64,000 nt of DNA from Icerya purchasi (taxonomy: Eukaryota > Arthropoda > Insecta > Hemiptera > Monophlebidae): NCBI GenBank assembly GCA_039619475.1, contig CM077116.1, positions 173,319,863 to 173,383,862 of the forward strand, read 5' to 3'. The notes under the pieces were generated by a model. That model saw only the letters and a list, made by a program, of their open reading frames with translations, was not told the origin of the DNA and did not search any database. Shown here piece after piece: positions 1 through 10,902 of this stretch. Numbering within the stretch: position 1 is the first letter of the stretch; each line of letters opens with the position of its first letter. The position numbers and the translations under genes are program-made.

Positions 1-2446
1 CTTTTCTTTTCTTCGTATTTGAAGATATTTTGCTACCCTCATGTATCAGTATGTAGATGAGTACTTGCAGTGTGTGTATGTATTTGTATGTGTGTACTAT
101 GTCATAAGTTATATAAACTTAGTTGACTATTATTATGATGTATAGGATAAGCAAGAATAATTGTAATGTTGTATCTTAAATAAACGGTAATAAGAGTGTC
201 GGACACTCACACAACGGGCATACTTGCCCTGTGAGACCTACAACTTATTTATAAAAAAAAAAAAAAAAATTAGAAATATGCAGCATATTTTTTCTTTTTT
301 CTTTTAAAGGTAGTTAAGAACACGCGAATAAATCATTAATGTTTAATTTCAATTTTTGATTTTTTCCAGATTTTTATGTATTTATAATAACTATTTCAGT
401 TCTCATGGGAGGGGGGGGGTCCCCCGTGGACACGACCTTGGGTACGATAGATAATGTTTTCTCTAAAGGTTTATTAGACTTCCTAATAGTGATAATTTTA
501 GACTTCTTCCATCCGCCTGTTACATCATTTGAGTGGAGAAAGTAGTTAAATTATCTCTGTAAATTTGGTTATCTTATCCAGAACACGACTCCTTACGTAT
601 TCAGGATTTTCTTTTAAATGTTAACCGTTTTAATTTAATCAACATGATTGTGGTTCAGTGAGAACGATACTAGTCGACAAATTTATATAATTATTATGTT
701 CAATATTTTCCCGGTTTTAACTTTTTTTTGAGCGAGGTGGGTGAGAGACACGAGGCAGGATCTTTACCCAGGAATGATTGGAAAAGGTAAGAGTCAATTA
801 TATCTTAATACAATATCAAATATTGGTTATACGATATATTGAATATAACAGGAATAACGTGTAGAAAAGGAAGGATATACGAGGCGCAATAAAGAGTAGG
901 AAAATCAAGTCCCAGCCATTGGAGTACAATAATGGAATGTTCAATAGAAAGAGACGACACTCAAAGATCATATAATCAGCGAATCAAAAGCAACTCAACG
1001 GGGGAGAAAGGTAGTAGAATATGACTTAAAAGTGTAGGTGAATAATCGAGACAGCAACAGAACGGCGATGTGAGGGAAACAAAAGGAGCCGCAGATTAGC
1101 AGGAAGATTAGGCTGGGCAGATAAAAAATGAATAATTATTAAAAAAAGGAGGAATTATAAATATCCAACTAAAATCCGAAAAAAAAAGTTTAAAAAGCGG
1201 AAGGAGATAAGAGGATGAAATTTTTTTTTAAAAACGGAAGCGGAAAGAAGCAGTAGCTGGAGTGCCAACGAATCAGCTGCTTCATTACCAAAGGTGCCCA
1301 GGTGGTTGCGAATCCACGGTAAATACCAATATGAATGGAATGGAGGGAAAAAAGAATGTGGACAAATGAATGTGTGGGAGAAAAATTGAAGTGCGCTCGT
1401 AGAACCAGAACATAGTCTGTATATCTAATGAATCAGTATACAGCATTTATTTTTAATTTTTAATTATTAATTCCTTGTTTATTTATTTATTTATATCAAC
1501 CTGTAGTATCAACTGTCCATTTAATATCGACTTCTGTTATCGAGCCTAACATTTATATTTCGTATCGCATATATGGTTGGTTATTTCGAAACATTTTGGT
1601 TTTGAATTCATAATTTTATATCACTTTTTTAATTCGCCTCTGATTATCATATATTCTTTGTTTTAATTTAACGGGGGAACTTTTTGACCGTCAATATTAT
1701 AAATGATGGATTTTTATCTTTTTCAATTTTTTTTTTTTGCCCAACACTCTTCAGAACGTAACTCTACGTGTAAGAAGTCGTGGATTTTTTTTTTAAAATA
1801 TTTAAAGTGAATTTGATTTTTTACGATTAGTCTTTCATTGAAAATTACATTTGTCAGGTAAAAATTGCCACAAAATATCGTATCTTGCAATTAGGAATTT
1901 TCTTTTATAGACGGCTGGAAGACGATATAATAACCGAATAGTGCTGAAAAGGCGGATGAGCTTTAAAGTTACACCACTACAAGAGCGAGGACATATGGCT
2001 TAAATTGCATCGTCGGATGAGATATTTGATTTCTTATAAATGTTCCCGCGATAATATAGATACGTCCGCAGAGCCTAAAATTACCATCAGCTTCACAGTT
2101 CAATGGTACAAACGTGAGATGTATGAAACATAGTCCTTCAAGGAACTATCGTTAAAAAACTATGGGGAACCGGTATAGTACTTGTACTATCTTTTTAACA
2201 CTAATGTTTTATCTTACATATCTGACCTACAAGTGGATCCTTTCGTACAGACGTATAATTGATAACCAATTTTTTTGGTCAATTTTTCTTTGCGTTATTT
2301 TTTTTGCCTTCATTATCGTTTTTCCCGAATTTCAATTAATGCTTACTTTGTTTTTGTACGCTTGCTAACTTTACTGCAGCATGCTATTATTAATTTATCA
2401 TCAGCAGATACATCGATGTTCTGAACCGGCAAGTTTTTGCTCTATA
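1..2446. other. AT-rich non-coding DNA
   Basis: No gene is recognised. The stretch has A and T homopolymers, a G-run followed by CCCCC near 410-425, and a purine-biased block at about 840-1400 that could be a decayed element. The 68-codon open frame at 2162-2368 has no recognisable similarity or coding character. Confidence 0.6.
194..269 (+). other. Two small hairpins followed by poly(A): possible retroelement 3' end
   Basis: GAGTGTC-G-GACACTC (194-208) is a 7-bp stem, followed by GGGCA/TGCCC at 216-229 with a 4-base loop. A 17-A tract follows at 253-269. Stem-loops just before a genomic A-tail are typical of LINE or SINE 3' ends. No coding remnant was found upstream, so this is a weak call. 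Confidence 0.3.
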
Positions 2447-3494
2447 CGAGGTGGTAACAATTTTATTCGTAGAATTTTGCCCCGGTGGGTCTAAAAATAA
2501 GGGAAGGGGGAAACTTACTCTAAACAACTTCACAATAGTCTCCTTCGAGGTTAGCGCACCGCCGCCAAGCACCCAACCATTCTCAGCCAATTCGGGTCGT
2601 GCGCGGTACACGCAGGTTCGTAACCGTTTCAAACCTTCGATGTAGAATGCTACATTGACTGTCTAGCCTGTGGGAACGTATTCGTGATGAATAACGGCGT
2701 TGACGTAGAAGAAAGCGATCAGTAGAGACTTGACTCTTGATTTGGACATGCGAGCTTTTTTCGGTCGCTCCCCGATCTTCTCCTCCTCTCAGCATGCTTT
2801 GTCTCTTGGTCTCAGGGTCATATTCGAACACCTAAGACTTGTCCCCCGTGATAATGGACGATATCTACTGGTTTCCTTCAGCGTCAATTCGATCAATCAT
2901 GTCCTGACAGTTGGATCTCTAAAGCTCCCTTTTTGTTCAGCTGTGAGCAGTTTTGGAACCATTTTGGCGCACAGTTTGCGCATCCCTAGATCGTCATTTA
3001 AAATCTTCCGAATGGTCTCTTGGTTGATGTTTAACTCTTCTTCTAACATTCGACAACTAACTCGACGATTTTGGAGCACGCGCATGCGCACACGTTCAAC
3101 ATTTGTCGCCGTTTTTGCGGTAGAAGAACCGCCGCAACACGGATCTCTTGAAACCGCTTAGCCCACTTGAAAACAGTCAGTGGTTTCATAGCGTCTTCCT
3201 TAAACACGTGTCTTGTGACTGTACGAGGATTTCCGATGGTTTTACTCGGTGTTTGAGCAAGAATTTGATCACGGCACGTTGCTCAGTATTTACATCGCAC
3301 ATTTTCACGACAAATGTAAAAATCTTACTTTGTTTAAACGACCACAGAATGGGAGATATATGTGCTACCGTTATGAAAACTGGATATGCTGACTCAGAAA
3401 TGTCCTCTCTTTCCAACGAGACCGCGAACGCCATCGCAGTGTTGCCACAAGTCGCGCTATAAAACAATTCTACGATTACAATTGCCACACCTCG
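2447..3494 (-). mobile_element. Mariner-type DNA transposon, internally deleted
   Basis: The two ends are inverted repeats beginning CGAGGTG next to a TA dinucleotide on each side (2445-2446 and 3495-3496), the mariner target duplication. The repeat continues imperfectly for about 30 bases, and both arms contain TCGTAGAATT. The element is 1048 bp, against about 1.3 kb for a full mariner. Coding remnants run on the minus strand. Confidence 0.85.
2570..3302 (-). pseudogene. Mariner transposase pseudogene, C-terminus missing
   Basis: The start is probably the ATG at 3302-3300 (MCDVNTEQRAVIKFLLKH, the first helix-turn-helix). Next come the second HTH (about 3090-2900: RRVSCRMLEEELNINQETI, then AKMVPKLLTAEQK), the first catalytic region (about 2860-2815) with the family's GDE-W reading as GDK-S-stop, then YDPETKRQS, and FFYVNAVIHHEYVPTG about 2705-2660. 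After RARPELAENGW the HDNAPAH block with the second catalytic Asp and the final D-x34-D segment are absent. Frameshifts and stops separate the pieces. The copy is inactive. Confidence 0.9.
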
Positions 3495-3739
3495 TATGTG
3501 TATATTGTGTATGGTAATGCTTTAAGCGTAAAGACTAATATTAAAAATGCACAGAAACAAAATCACCGGTGATTGATCAGGGAAAAACAAACCAAATTAG
3601 TTTCGATAGTGGAACCTTTTTTTTTTGTTTTTTTCTTTTTTTTTACAAAGCAGTTTACTATCGATTACTCGCAGCTATGATTAAGTTGATTCTCAAAAAT
3701 TTACATTTTCCTTTTATATAATTTTGATTAATATATTTA

Positions 3740-3900
3740 AGAGGAATAATCGAAGGACTAGTAAATAGTAAAAGAACAAGGGGAAGACCGCGGCAAAAAT
3801 TCACTTCACAAGTAATGGAAGATACAAAGAGGAACACCAGGTAATGAAAGAGAAGGCTCGAATTAGATGCTTAAAGGCAAAACGATTCTAAGTAATGTAC
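3740..3900 (+). pseudogene. Possible RTE/CR1-type LINE 3' remnant
   Basis: One frame reads GIIEGLVNSKRTRGRPRQKF and continues QVMEDTKRNT. This resembles the C-terminal motif of many RTE-like reverse transcriptase ORFs, where a 'G..G.RGRP...W.D.I' string precedes 'A.DR..W'. It is short and interrupted by stops. No tail was identified. Confidence 0.4.
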
Positions 3901-5080
3901 TTTCCAGATGATCGGCCACCAATCGAAAGATTAAGGAATAAAAAAGAAAGAAAGATATTATTTTAGAAACAGAGCCGGACTTTGTTATACACGCATATTC
4001 TATATACATTTCGATCCTTTGGATATCACTATTGAAACACGCCCCGGCTGTTTTTCTGTAATACTTTTAGAAGCGTAAAATTCAAGTGGCTGTGAAATGG
4101 GCATAATTTTTGTATCAATTTGATTTTGTAAATGCACCTATTTTCTCAGCTTCATGGAGAAAACATTGACTGCTAGAATGCACATAGATGAAAATACACG
4201 TTTTTTATATATTTAATATTTTTCAATAAATCGAGAAAAAAAAAAATAATAGGCACATTTACACAATGGAGATTTATAGGAAAATACAATACTGGTTTTC
4301 TAAATTTTCTTTTCCCAATGAAAAATTTATTAGAATTAGAATCAGTAGTAATTTTTAAATCGATCCGTTTGTTATTGCTTTATCAGAATTACAATCTGTT
4401 AACTTGTTTAATGGATAAGATTACAACACACATTTTTTTTTTTTAAATTTTGAGAAAATCCGGTATATCCTATTACGTCGATATATTGAATAATTTTTTT
4501 CTTTCGATACACACTTACCGGAAATTAAATTATTACTTAATTTTCGACACCCCAAAAAAGAAAAAAAGAAAAAGAAATTATTGCTTATAAATTTTAACTA
4601 GTTGTATGTGAAAATAATTTTTTTTAAAGTTATTTCATATTATTTTTAATCTTAGCCATTACAATGCAATAACCTCATGCACGTATAAAATTAATTAAAA
4701 GTGAAAAACTCGTATTCGAAAGCCTCCCTAAACCTCGAGCATTGTTGATTATGTATGCTTATCCATCGTTCTTTTTCCTTTTATTTAGAACAGTTTTTTG
4801 TTGTTTATTTATTTATTTTTTTTGTATTAGGTGTCCACCTATTTTACCCTTTAGTTTTTGCTACATGCTAACTTCTCTTTTTCAAAAGTCTATTGCATTC
4901 CTTAATTCATATTTAATAATCGTGTTTCCGATCTTAAACGTTTATTATTAAGGATAGTTTCAATTTTCTTTTCTTCCGTTTTTGTTGTGCACCATATTGG
5001 AGGTAAGTCGAAGACGGAACCACGCACAGTTATTGAATATTTCACCTTTTTTCTTTGTTCGCAAACGAAGTCCTTATATA
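3901..5080. other. AT-rich non-coding DNA
   Basis: No gene, tRNA or recognisable element was seen. T- and A-homopolymers are frequent. The 69-codon open frame at 4742 is low-complexity Phe/Leu translation of T-rich sequence. Confidence 0.6.
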
Positions 5081-5157
5081 CAGGGGTGAGGAGAAGTCAG
5101 TGCACAAATTTGCACGCGCCATTTACAACAGCGTGCACTGACTTTTGCTCATCCCTG
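5081..5157. mobile_element. 77-bp inverted-repeat micro-element (Tc1/mariner-like MITE)
   Basis: The left arm CAGGGGTGAGGAGAAGTCAG plus TGCAC (5081-5105) pairs with the right arm 5133-5157 at 22 of 25 positions. The arms flank a 27-base centre. TA abuts both ends (5079-5080 and 5158-5159), as for Tc1/mariner target duplications. There is no coding capacity. The right flank continues as a (TA)n run and then poly(T). Confidence 0.75.
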
Positions 5158-5191
<34 letters not shown>

Positions 5192-5534
5192 TTTTTCATT
5201 CATTTATTTATTTATTTATTTTTTTTTTGGCCGGCGATACGATTTTAATAACCAATACTTGTTCTAAGCGACTGTGCTATCTTTCTATGTACTTTTCGTT
5301 TAGTCATATTTTTAAGCTCTTTTAAATTACTTCATCCAGGTATTCTATCTGTTTCCATTTTTATACATTGTTCGCGGTAATTTTGATTTTATTTACATAT
5401 GCAGACCTGCTTTTGAATAATTTTCCTATTCCGTTAGTTAACTGTTTGGAGTGTTTCTAAATAGTCGCTTATCTTTCTTTGAGCATATTAATTTTCTTAA
5501 TATTTCGTGCCGCAAATGACGCAATTTGTTCAAG
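5158..5534. repeat. (TA)n and poly(T) low-complexity block, then AT-rich sequence
   Basis: Alternating TA (5158-5173), about 23 T, and TTTA repeats (5200-5220) follow the micro-element directly. The remainder to 5534 is ordinary AT-rich sequence with no gene. Confidence 0.7.
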
Positions 5535-6985
5535 GCCCTTTCACATACGAGGTGGGGTGGAGATCCTCAAATCCTAATCCTGCTTTACAAATCAATTATA
5601 TTATCTAAACTAGATTACTGTTTTTTCATATAAGGCAATGACTCCAATTCCAAATTGGATTCAACATAAAAAATTTGGTTCTTCGTTTTTTTTTAAGGCC
5701 GTTCAATTTCACTCCTACTTCAGCTATTCTCGCTGAATCCAATGTCCATCCTTTGTTCATCCGTCGATCACATTTAAAAGATAGAGATTCCTTGTAAAAA
5801 GACTTTCTATCTTGTTATTCGTCTCTCATATCTTTCTATCTTTCATAATTGTCGTTTCTCTCCTAATAAAACTCCTGTTTTAGGCCTTGTTTTTCATAGT
5901 TTAGACAAATTCTCTTTCTATACTATTTCCCATAATAAACTTTCTTATTTTAAACTTCTTCAGGTTTTTTACCCTCTAAAACTCTCTTCTCTCTCTTCAT
6001 CATCTAAAACTTTCGGCTCCCCAGCTGCCAATTAAGAATTTAATTTTATTAATATGTAATTCCTCATTCCCTCTTCATTCTTTAGTATTTACTGATGGTT
6101 ACAAGAGTTCAGTGGGACTAGCAGCTTCCTTTTTAATCCTTCAGGTTGCCGGCTTTTTGTTTCATCTTCTCTGCGGAACTTTATGCTATTTTACGAGCAG
6201 TTATACTTATTTCCAAAACTCGATACTTTGATAGATCCCAAACCATTTCGGACTTCAAAAGTGATCTTCAAACTATATCCTCTCCCTTTCCCTCATATTC
6301 CTTTGACTTTATTGTTTTCTGTACACGTTCTCTCATCTATAGTCTTTCCCTTTCCTATTCCATTTGCATCGACCTTCTTTGAATTCCAAGTCATGCGGGT
6401 ACTGATGGTAACGAGGCGGTGGATTCCTTCGCTCTCTCAGCGTTACACTCTGCTCGCTTTGTTAAAACGATTCCTGGACACAACATACTCTATAAAAATT
6501 CATGTCAGACTTTATTCTCGCTTCTTTTCTAATTCGAATTAACTTTAATTCAGTCTAGACACTCTTCCTCTGTTCTTGGTTCTATTATTTTCCTACCCTC
6601 AAATGTTTTCTCATTATTGCTACCTGCCGTCTGCGGTTCAGTCACACTTTGCTCCCATTCTCACGGTATCGCTTTGCTCTTGTCTCGTCTCCTTGTTGTC
6701 TATTGCACTCTAGTGACCTTACTTTCGTTCGTAATCCTGACCGTGTGCTGTTTGAATGTTCCAATCTTTCTTCCAAATGTAATATCCTGTACGCTCACGT
6801 ATTAACGCTGAATTTTTCCTACTCCCTATAATGCTTCCTTTATCTTAACTTTGCCGTCTTCAAAGGTAGTTCCGATTTTCGCCTCTTTTCTTTCATCGAT
6901 CTCTGACCGGATTAAAATTTAATTTCTAACATAGTCCAGTACTCTTCGTCGGTTGGCCGAGTCTAAAAAAAAAGAAAAAAAAAAA
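5535..6985 (+). mobile_element. Non-LTR retrotransposon, 3' part (reverse transcriptase end, RNase H, Cys/His tail)
   Basis: The element is a 5'-truncated, frameshifted LINE of the I/Jockey/R1-like group that carries an RNase H domain. In order: the end of the RT region (SHTRWGGDPQILILLYKS, then SKLDY; about 5535-5620), the segment equivalent to LR....TP...AE....L..RR (about 5695-5770), RNase H start VFTDGYKSSVGLA (about 6090-6130), its second acidic motif FSAELYAILRA (about 6165-6200), EAVDSLALSALHSARF (about 6410-6460), and a C-terminal segment ending FECSNLSSK (about 6750-6780). A 3' UTR ends GGTTGGCCGAGTCT before an A-rich tail at 6965-6990. The same 3' end recurs at 55.9-56.2 kb. Confidence 0.8.
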
Positions 6986-6990
6986 AAAAT

Positions 6991-7852
6991 TGTTCTTTGA
7001 TAACTTTTTATAATTTCGGTGGAATCTTATAATTATGTAAGCATATCTCTAGATATATTATTTCAGATCATTGCGCCTTAATCCATGGATACATCTTAAA
7101 TAAACGACCGCAATCAATATGCGATACCTTCAATGCCCCAGTATCGATCAATCATATAATTACCGAATGTTCGAAATTTTGTAGTGAAAGAAATTCGTGT
7201 ATCCGAAATGTGAAATTCTTGAATTCGTACTATCCGACAGTTACAGTTAAAACCGCAAGCTCTTTTCACGTGAAAAAGCTGCCAAACTCTATAACCTGAT
7301 TTAACAATCACAGTTCTTACGTCTCCTAACCAAAAAGCTGTACAGAGCGGCTAGAGAGCGCTATAAATAAAATAAAGCATAATGACGATAAAGGATTCCC
7401 TTCTTTTACTATCACTGGTTAATATATGATAGTTTAAGTGATTTAAAATTCTTCTTGCTATTATCTTCGAAAACTCTTTCGAAATCGTGCGGTTTTCTCT
7501 ATGGGCTTACATAATAATAGCGTTACAGAAAAAATAAAAAAACAGGCTCGAAATCATTTTGTATAAAATTCATTTTAAAAAAATACGAAATATAAAAATT
7601 CGCTTAGAAATTTGTTGAACGTTACTAATAAATTACACACGAAAGAATCCCATAATTTTTTCCATCACTTATATCTCGATAAAAGAAAAAAAACAAACAT
7701 GTGATGCAAAATTTTTCCTGACCGTAGCCTAAAACGTTCCACGTTAAAAAAAAAATTAATACATTCTGTAACGATTTTCCGTGACGTTTTCGGCATGATC
7801 TCATTAATAATAACGTGTTAAAAGAGAGATAATGAAATAATTCGGTTTTTAC

Positions 7853-7879
<27 letters not shown>
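6991..7879. other. AT-rich non-coding DNA
   Basis: No gene or element is recognised. The block ends in a poly(A) run at 7852-7880. The 65-codon minus frame at 7114-7311 is not recognised. Confidence 0.5.
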
Positions 7880-7883
<4 letters not shown>

Positions 7884-9515
7884 AATTACGAGCGTAGTTA
7901 TATTCAGCGTGAAGCCTTCCGATAATTCTCGAGCCGGCTGAAGCAGCGCAGTTTATAGCTTTTCGCGTTTTCAGGATTTCCGGCTTTTGCTTATCTTTCC
8001 GTCTACTTTGGCAACGTCGAAGATCTACACGTGTGTATACCTCGCGAGAGTTTCGCACCGAATTTATGAACATATTCTCGGTCTAGTCTCTTTCCCGGTT
8101 AAAAGAAATTAGGCGGAACAAATGGAGAAGTTGCAGCAAAACTTTCGCCAACTTTAGGCGATTTATAGCTGCTAAAAAGTAGCATTAAAATTCGATCAGT
8201 TTATCTGTCGAACTGTCAATTAGTAGTGGCGCGAAATTTAAAAATACGATTTCTTTCAAAACTGGTCGTTCCGGCACGGAGTGGTCCGCGTTTCGCGTTA
8301 CGTAATATTAACAGTAAACGTGCATCTTAGCCTATCTGGTCTTATTATAGTGGTCCTATTGCTCTGAAGCTGAAAGAGCGATAGGGAATTCATTAGAGAG
8401 ACGGTCTCCTCTCTTCCGTGTCTATCAGGCTGTGCGTGAGAATTCGCGTGGACGCGGAGCGCCAGAAACGAATAGATAAATAAGTCCCCGAACACGATTG
8501 ATTATCCTCTTTCGCAGTTCGACCAGTACGCTATCGTCTCTCGCTGGATTTCTCACTCAGCGCGATCTGCACCGTGTCGATTCGCGCGTCTTTAATACCT
8601 TACGAAATAAAAGTATCGCCTAACGACTACAGTATCTGCCGCAGTCGACATTGAAAATCTTATTCCGCGCCCCCGTCTTTGCCAGCCCCGGATTCTCTCT
8701 TTATTCTTATATCATTCATTCACGAGCCTAGATAGCTTCCTCAAAACCCTGGAATTTTCCTCTCTCTGACCGCCGCTACAGCCGAACAGCCAATCACGAG
8801 CTAGGAAGCGTTTCCGGATGCTTTTCGAATAATATGAATGAACTGCGGGGTCGGTTGCAAGTCGAAGTATCGCTTGTCCGGCAATATGTAAGCCGGATTA
8901 TCGTCGAAACGACCGCGAAAGGTCGCTAATTGGATGCGGTCGACGAAAAGCATTTTAAAAATATGTAAATCGCCCGTTATCGGTCCTAGTTTGATTCGGG
9001 ATTTCGGAACCTCCCCCGGAATTTGTTCGAAGAAGCGAACAATTACGTTTTCGAAGTGTGTAACGTAAAGTTGTACTATGAGTTGCGTAGCCCGATAGCT
9101 CTATACGTCAAGTAGAAGTGGCACTGGTATTTCTGTTACTGCTGCTGCTGCTGACTGAACTGATATCGCTATTCACATTTCGTTATTCTCTGCGCGAGCT
9201 CGTACCGTCGCTTCGTTCTAGCGGGCTAGTTTACCACACGTACTGATTTGTGCATATTCGACGCGCGTTCCGACACCGATCTAAGAGACTATATTATTCG
9301 ATTATGTTACCTTTTTCGTGCACTTCCTATGAAAAGTTCAAGCCAAGACGTTTTCTTCCCTATCAGCGATTATCTTAGATATCATTATTGATATGCATGA
9401 TGCGGTTTTTTGTGATACCCTGTTGTGAGGTTGTTACAGCTGACGACGGCTAAATCTACGACTGTTGGACACATCTCTGAGCGGAGAAAAGTATATCTCT
9501 TCCGACAGCATCCAG
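7880..9515 (+). promoter_or_regulatory. GC/CpG-richer block ending in a splice donor: candidate promoter and first (non-coding) exon
   Basis: Base composition changes here to a mixture with many CpGs (for example TTCGCG, GCGCG, CGACG) compared with the AT-rich flanks. It ends at CATCCAG|GTAAGATTTT (exon end 9515), a near-perfect 5' splice site. To its right the plus strand is markedly T-rich, as introns often are on the sense strand. No long open frame is present, so any exon would be 5' UTR. Which gene it serves is unknown; MED25, 48 kb downstream on the same strand, is the only gene seen. Confidence 0.4.
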
Positions 9516-10866
9516 GTAAGATTTTTTAATCTTTATTTTAACCATTTCTTTCAACGAGAATAAAAACTTTTTAGTCAAAAAAGAAGTATTTGCACACTCA
9601 AAAAATTAACACCGTAGTAGCGAATGGAAAAAGTTTTAACCGGCCCGTTTCGTTCGTAAAATTCGGTTTATTTTGATAGAAATTATTTTTTATCGTTGCG
9701 GAAAATGCTATCTCATCGCAATGAAAGCACCGTTACAGTTTCGATAATTTATCGGAACTTTCGATTTCGATACATCGATATTTCGAACGGTCCAGAAGGT
9801 CATTTTTAATTTTTGTTATATCTGTTCTTTTTTCCGAATTTAATATATTCCGAAGTAATTAATTTTTTTTTAGTTTTCTCGCTATACATATACATATATA
9901 TATATATGTATACTGAAAAATTTTCTTTAACTATTGTTCTATTATAAATGCGTTTAAAATAATTCAAAGTTTTTCGATATTTGCGACCGCTTAACCGTTA
10001 TCGAAACACCACTAGCGCCATCTGGTGATGTGTTGACATTTCGTAATCGGTGAAATTAAGTGAATTTTTCGAATAAGACGGACTGTGTTTTGTTTTAAAG
10101 AAAATGTGATTTCGTTTAAAATTTTTCCTGTACATTATGTTCAAATATAATATATAATATATATTATTAACGTTCGTCTGCTTGAAGTATTTTCTTTTAA
10201 GACGTGTTTAAATAATATTCCGAATATGACCGGGTTATATGAAATTCATTTGCAATTCCGTCGGTTCTTATTAAGGAATTAAAATTGGTATAAAACATTA
10301 CGATTTTATTTATATTTGTTAGATTTTTCCTTTGCACGACGCGGTAAAGGTTATTTTAATCTTTTTTTGGCGATTGTTTATTTTCACTTGTTCAATATCT
10401 GTAAAAAAAACTTTGTTTTTTTGTTGTGTTTTTTTTGTTTTACATTGTGTAAAATTATTACTTAAAATGTTATATAATTCATCTAGTTTAACGTATGTGC
10501 GGTGTCGCTTTATGGAATGCGATATTTTCATCATCTTTTTCAAACGTTACATTTAGTGTAGAGGGTACGTCATTCATCTGAAAGAAATTGATAAGTATTT
10601 TTGGGAATTAACGTTATGTGTTAAATTTTTAAAAACTATTAAGCGTATTTCGCTTCTTTTTTTATTTTTTTATTTTTTAATAATCAATGTTCATTTTCTA
10701 AGTGTTAAAAAATGAGGGAACTTTACGAAACAAATTTCGAACTAGTTTTCGTAAAATGTGAATTATAATTTTTTATCTGAATTTACACAGTGCACCTTCT
10801 TATTAATTTGTTTTTGTCGTTATTTTTCGCAAAACACATACACTCATATATACATTTACATATATA

Positions 10867-10902
<36 letters not shown>

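Noticed and set aside
7105..7290. Possible rRNA fragment (TGAAATTCTTGAATTCG resembles an 18S segment)
   Set aside because: Similarity is limited to about 15 bases and the flanks do not follow 18S rRNA.
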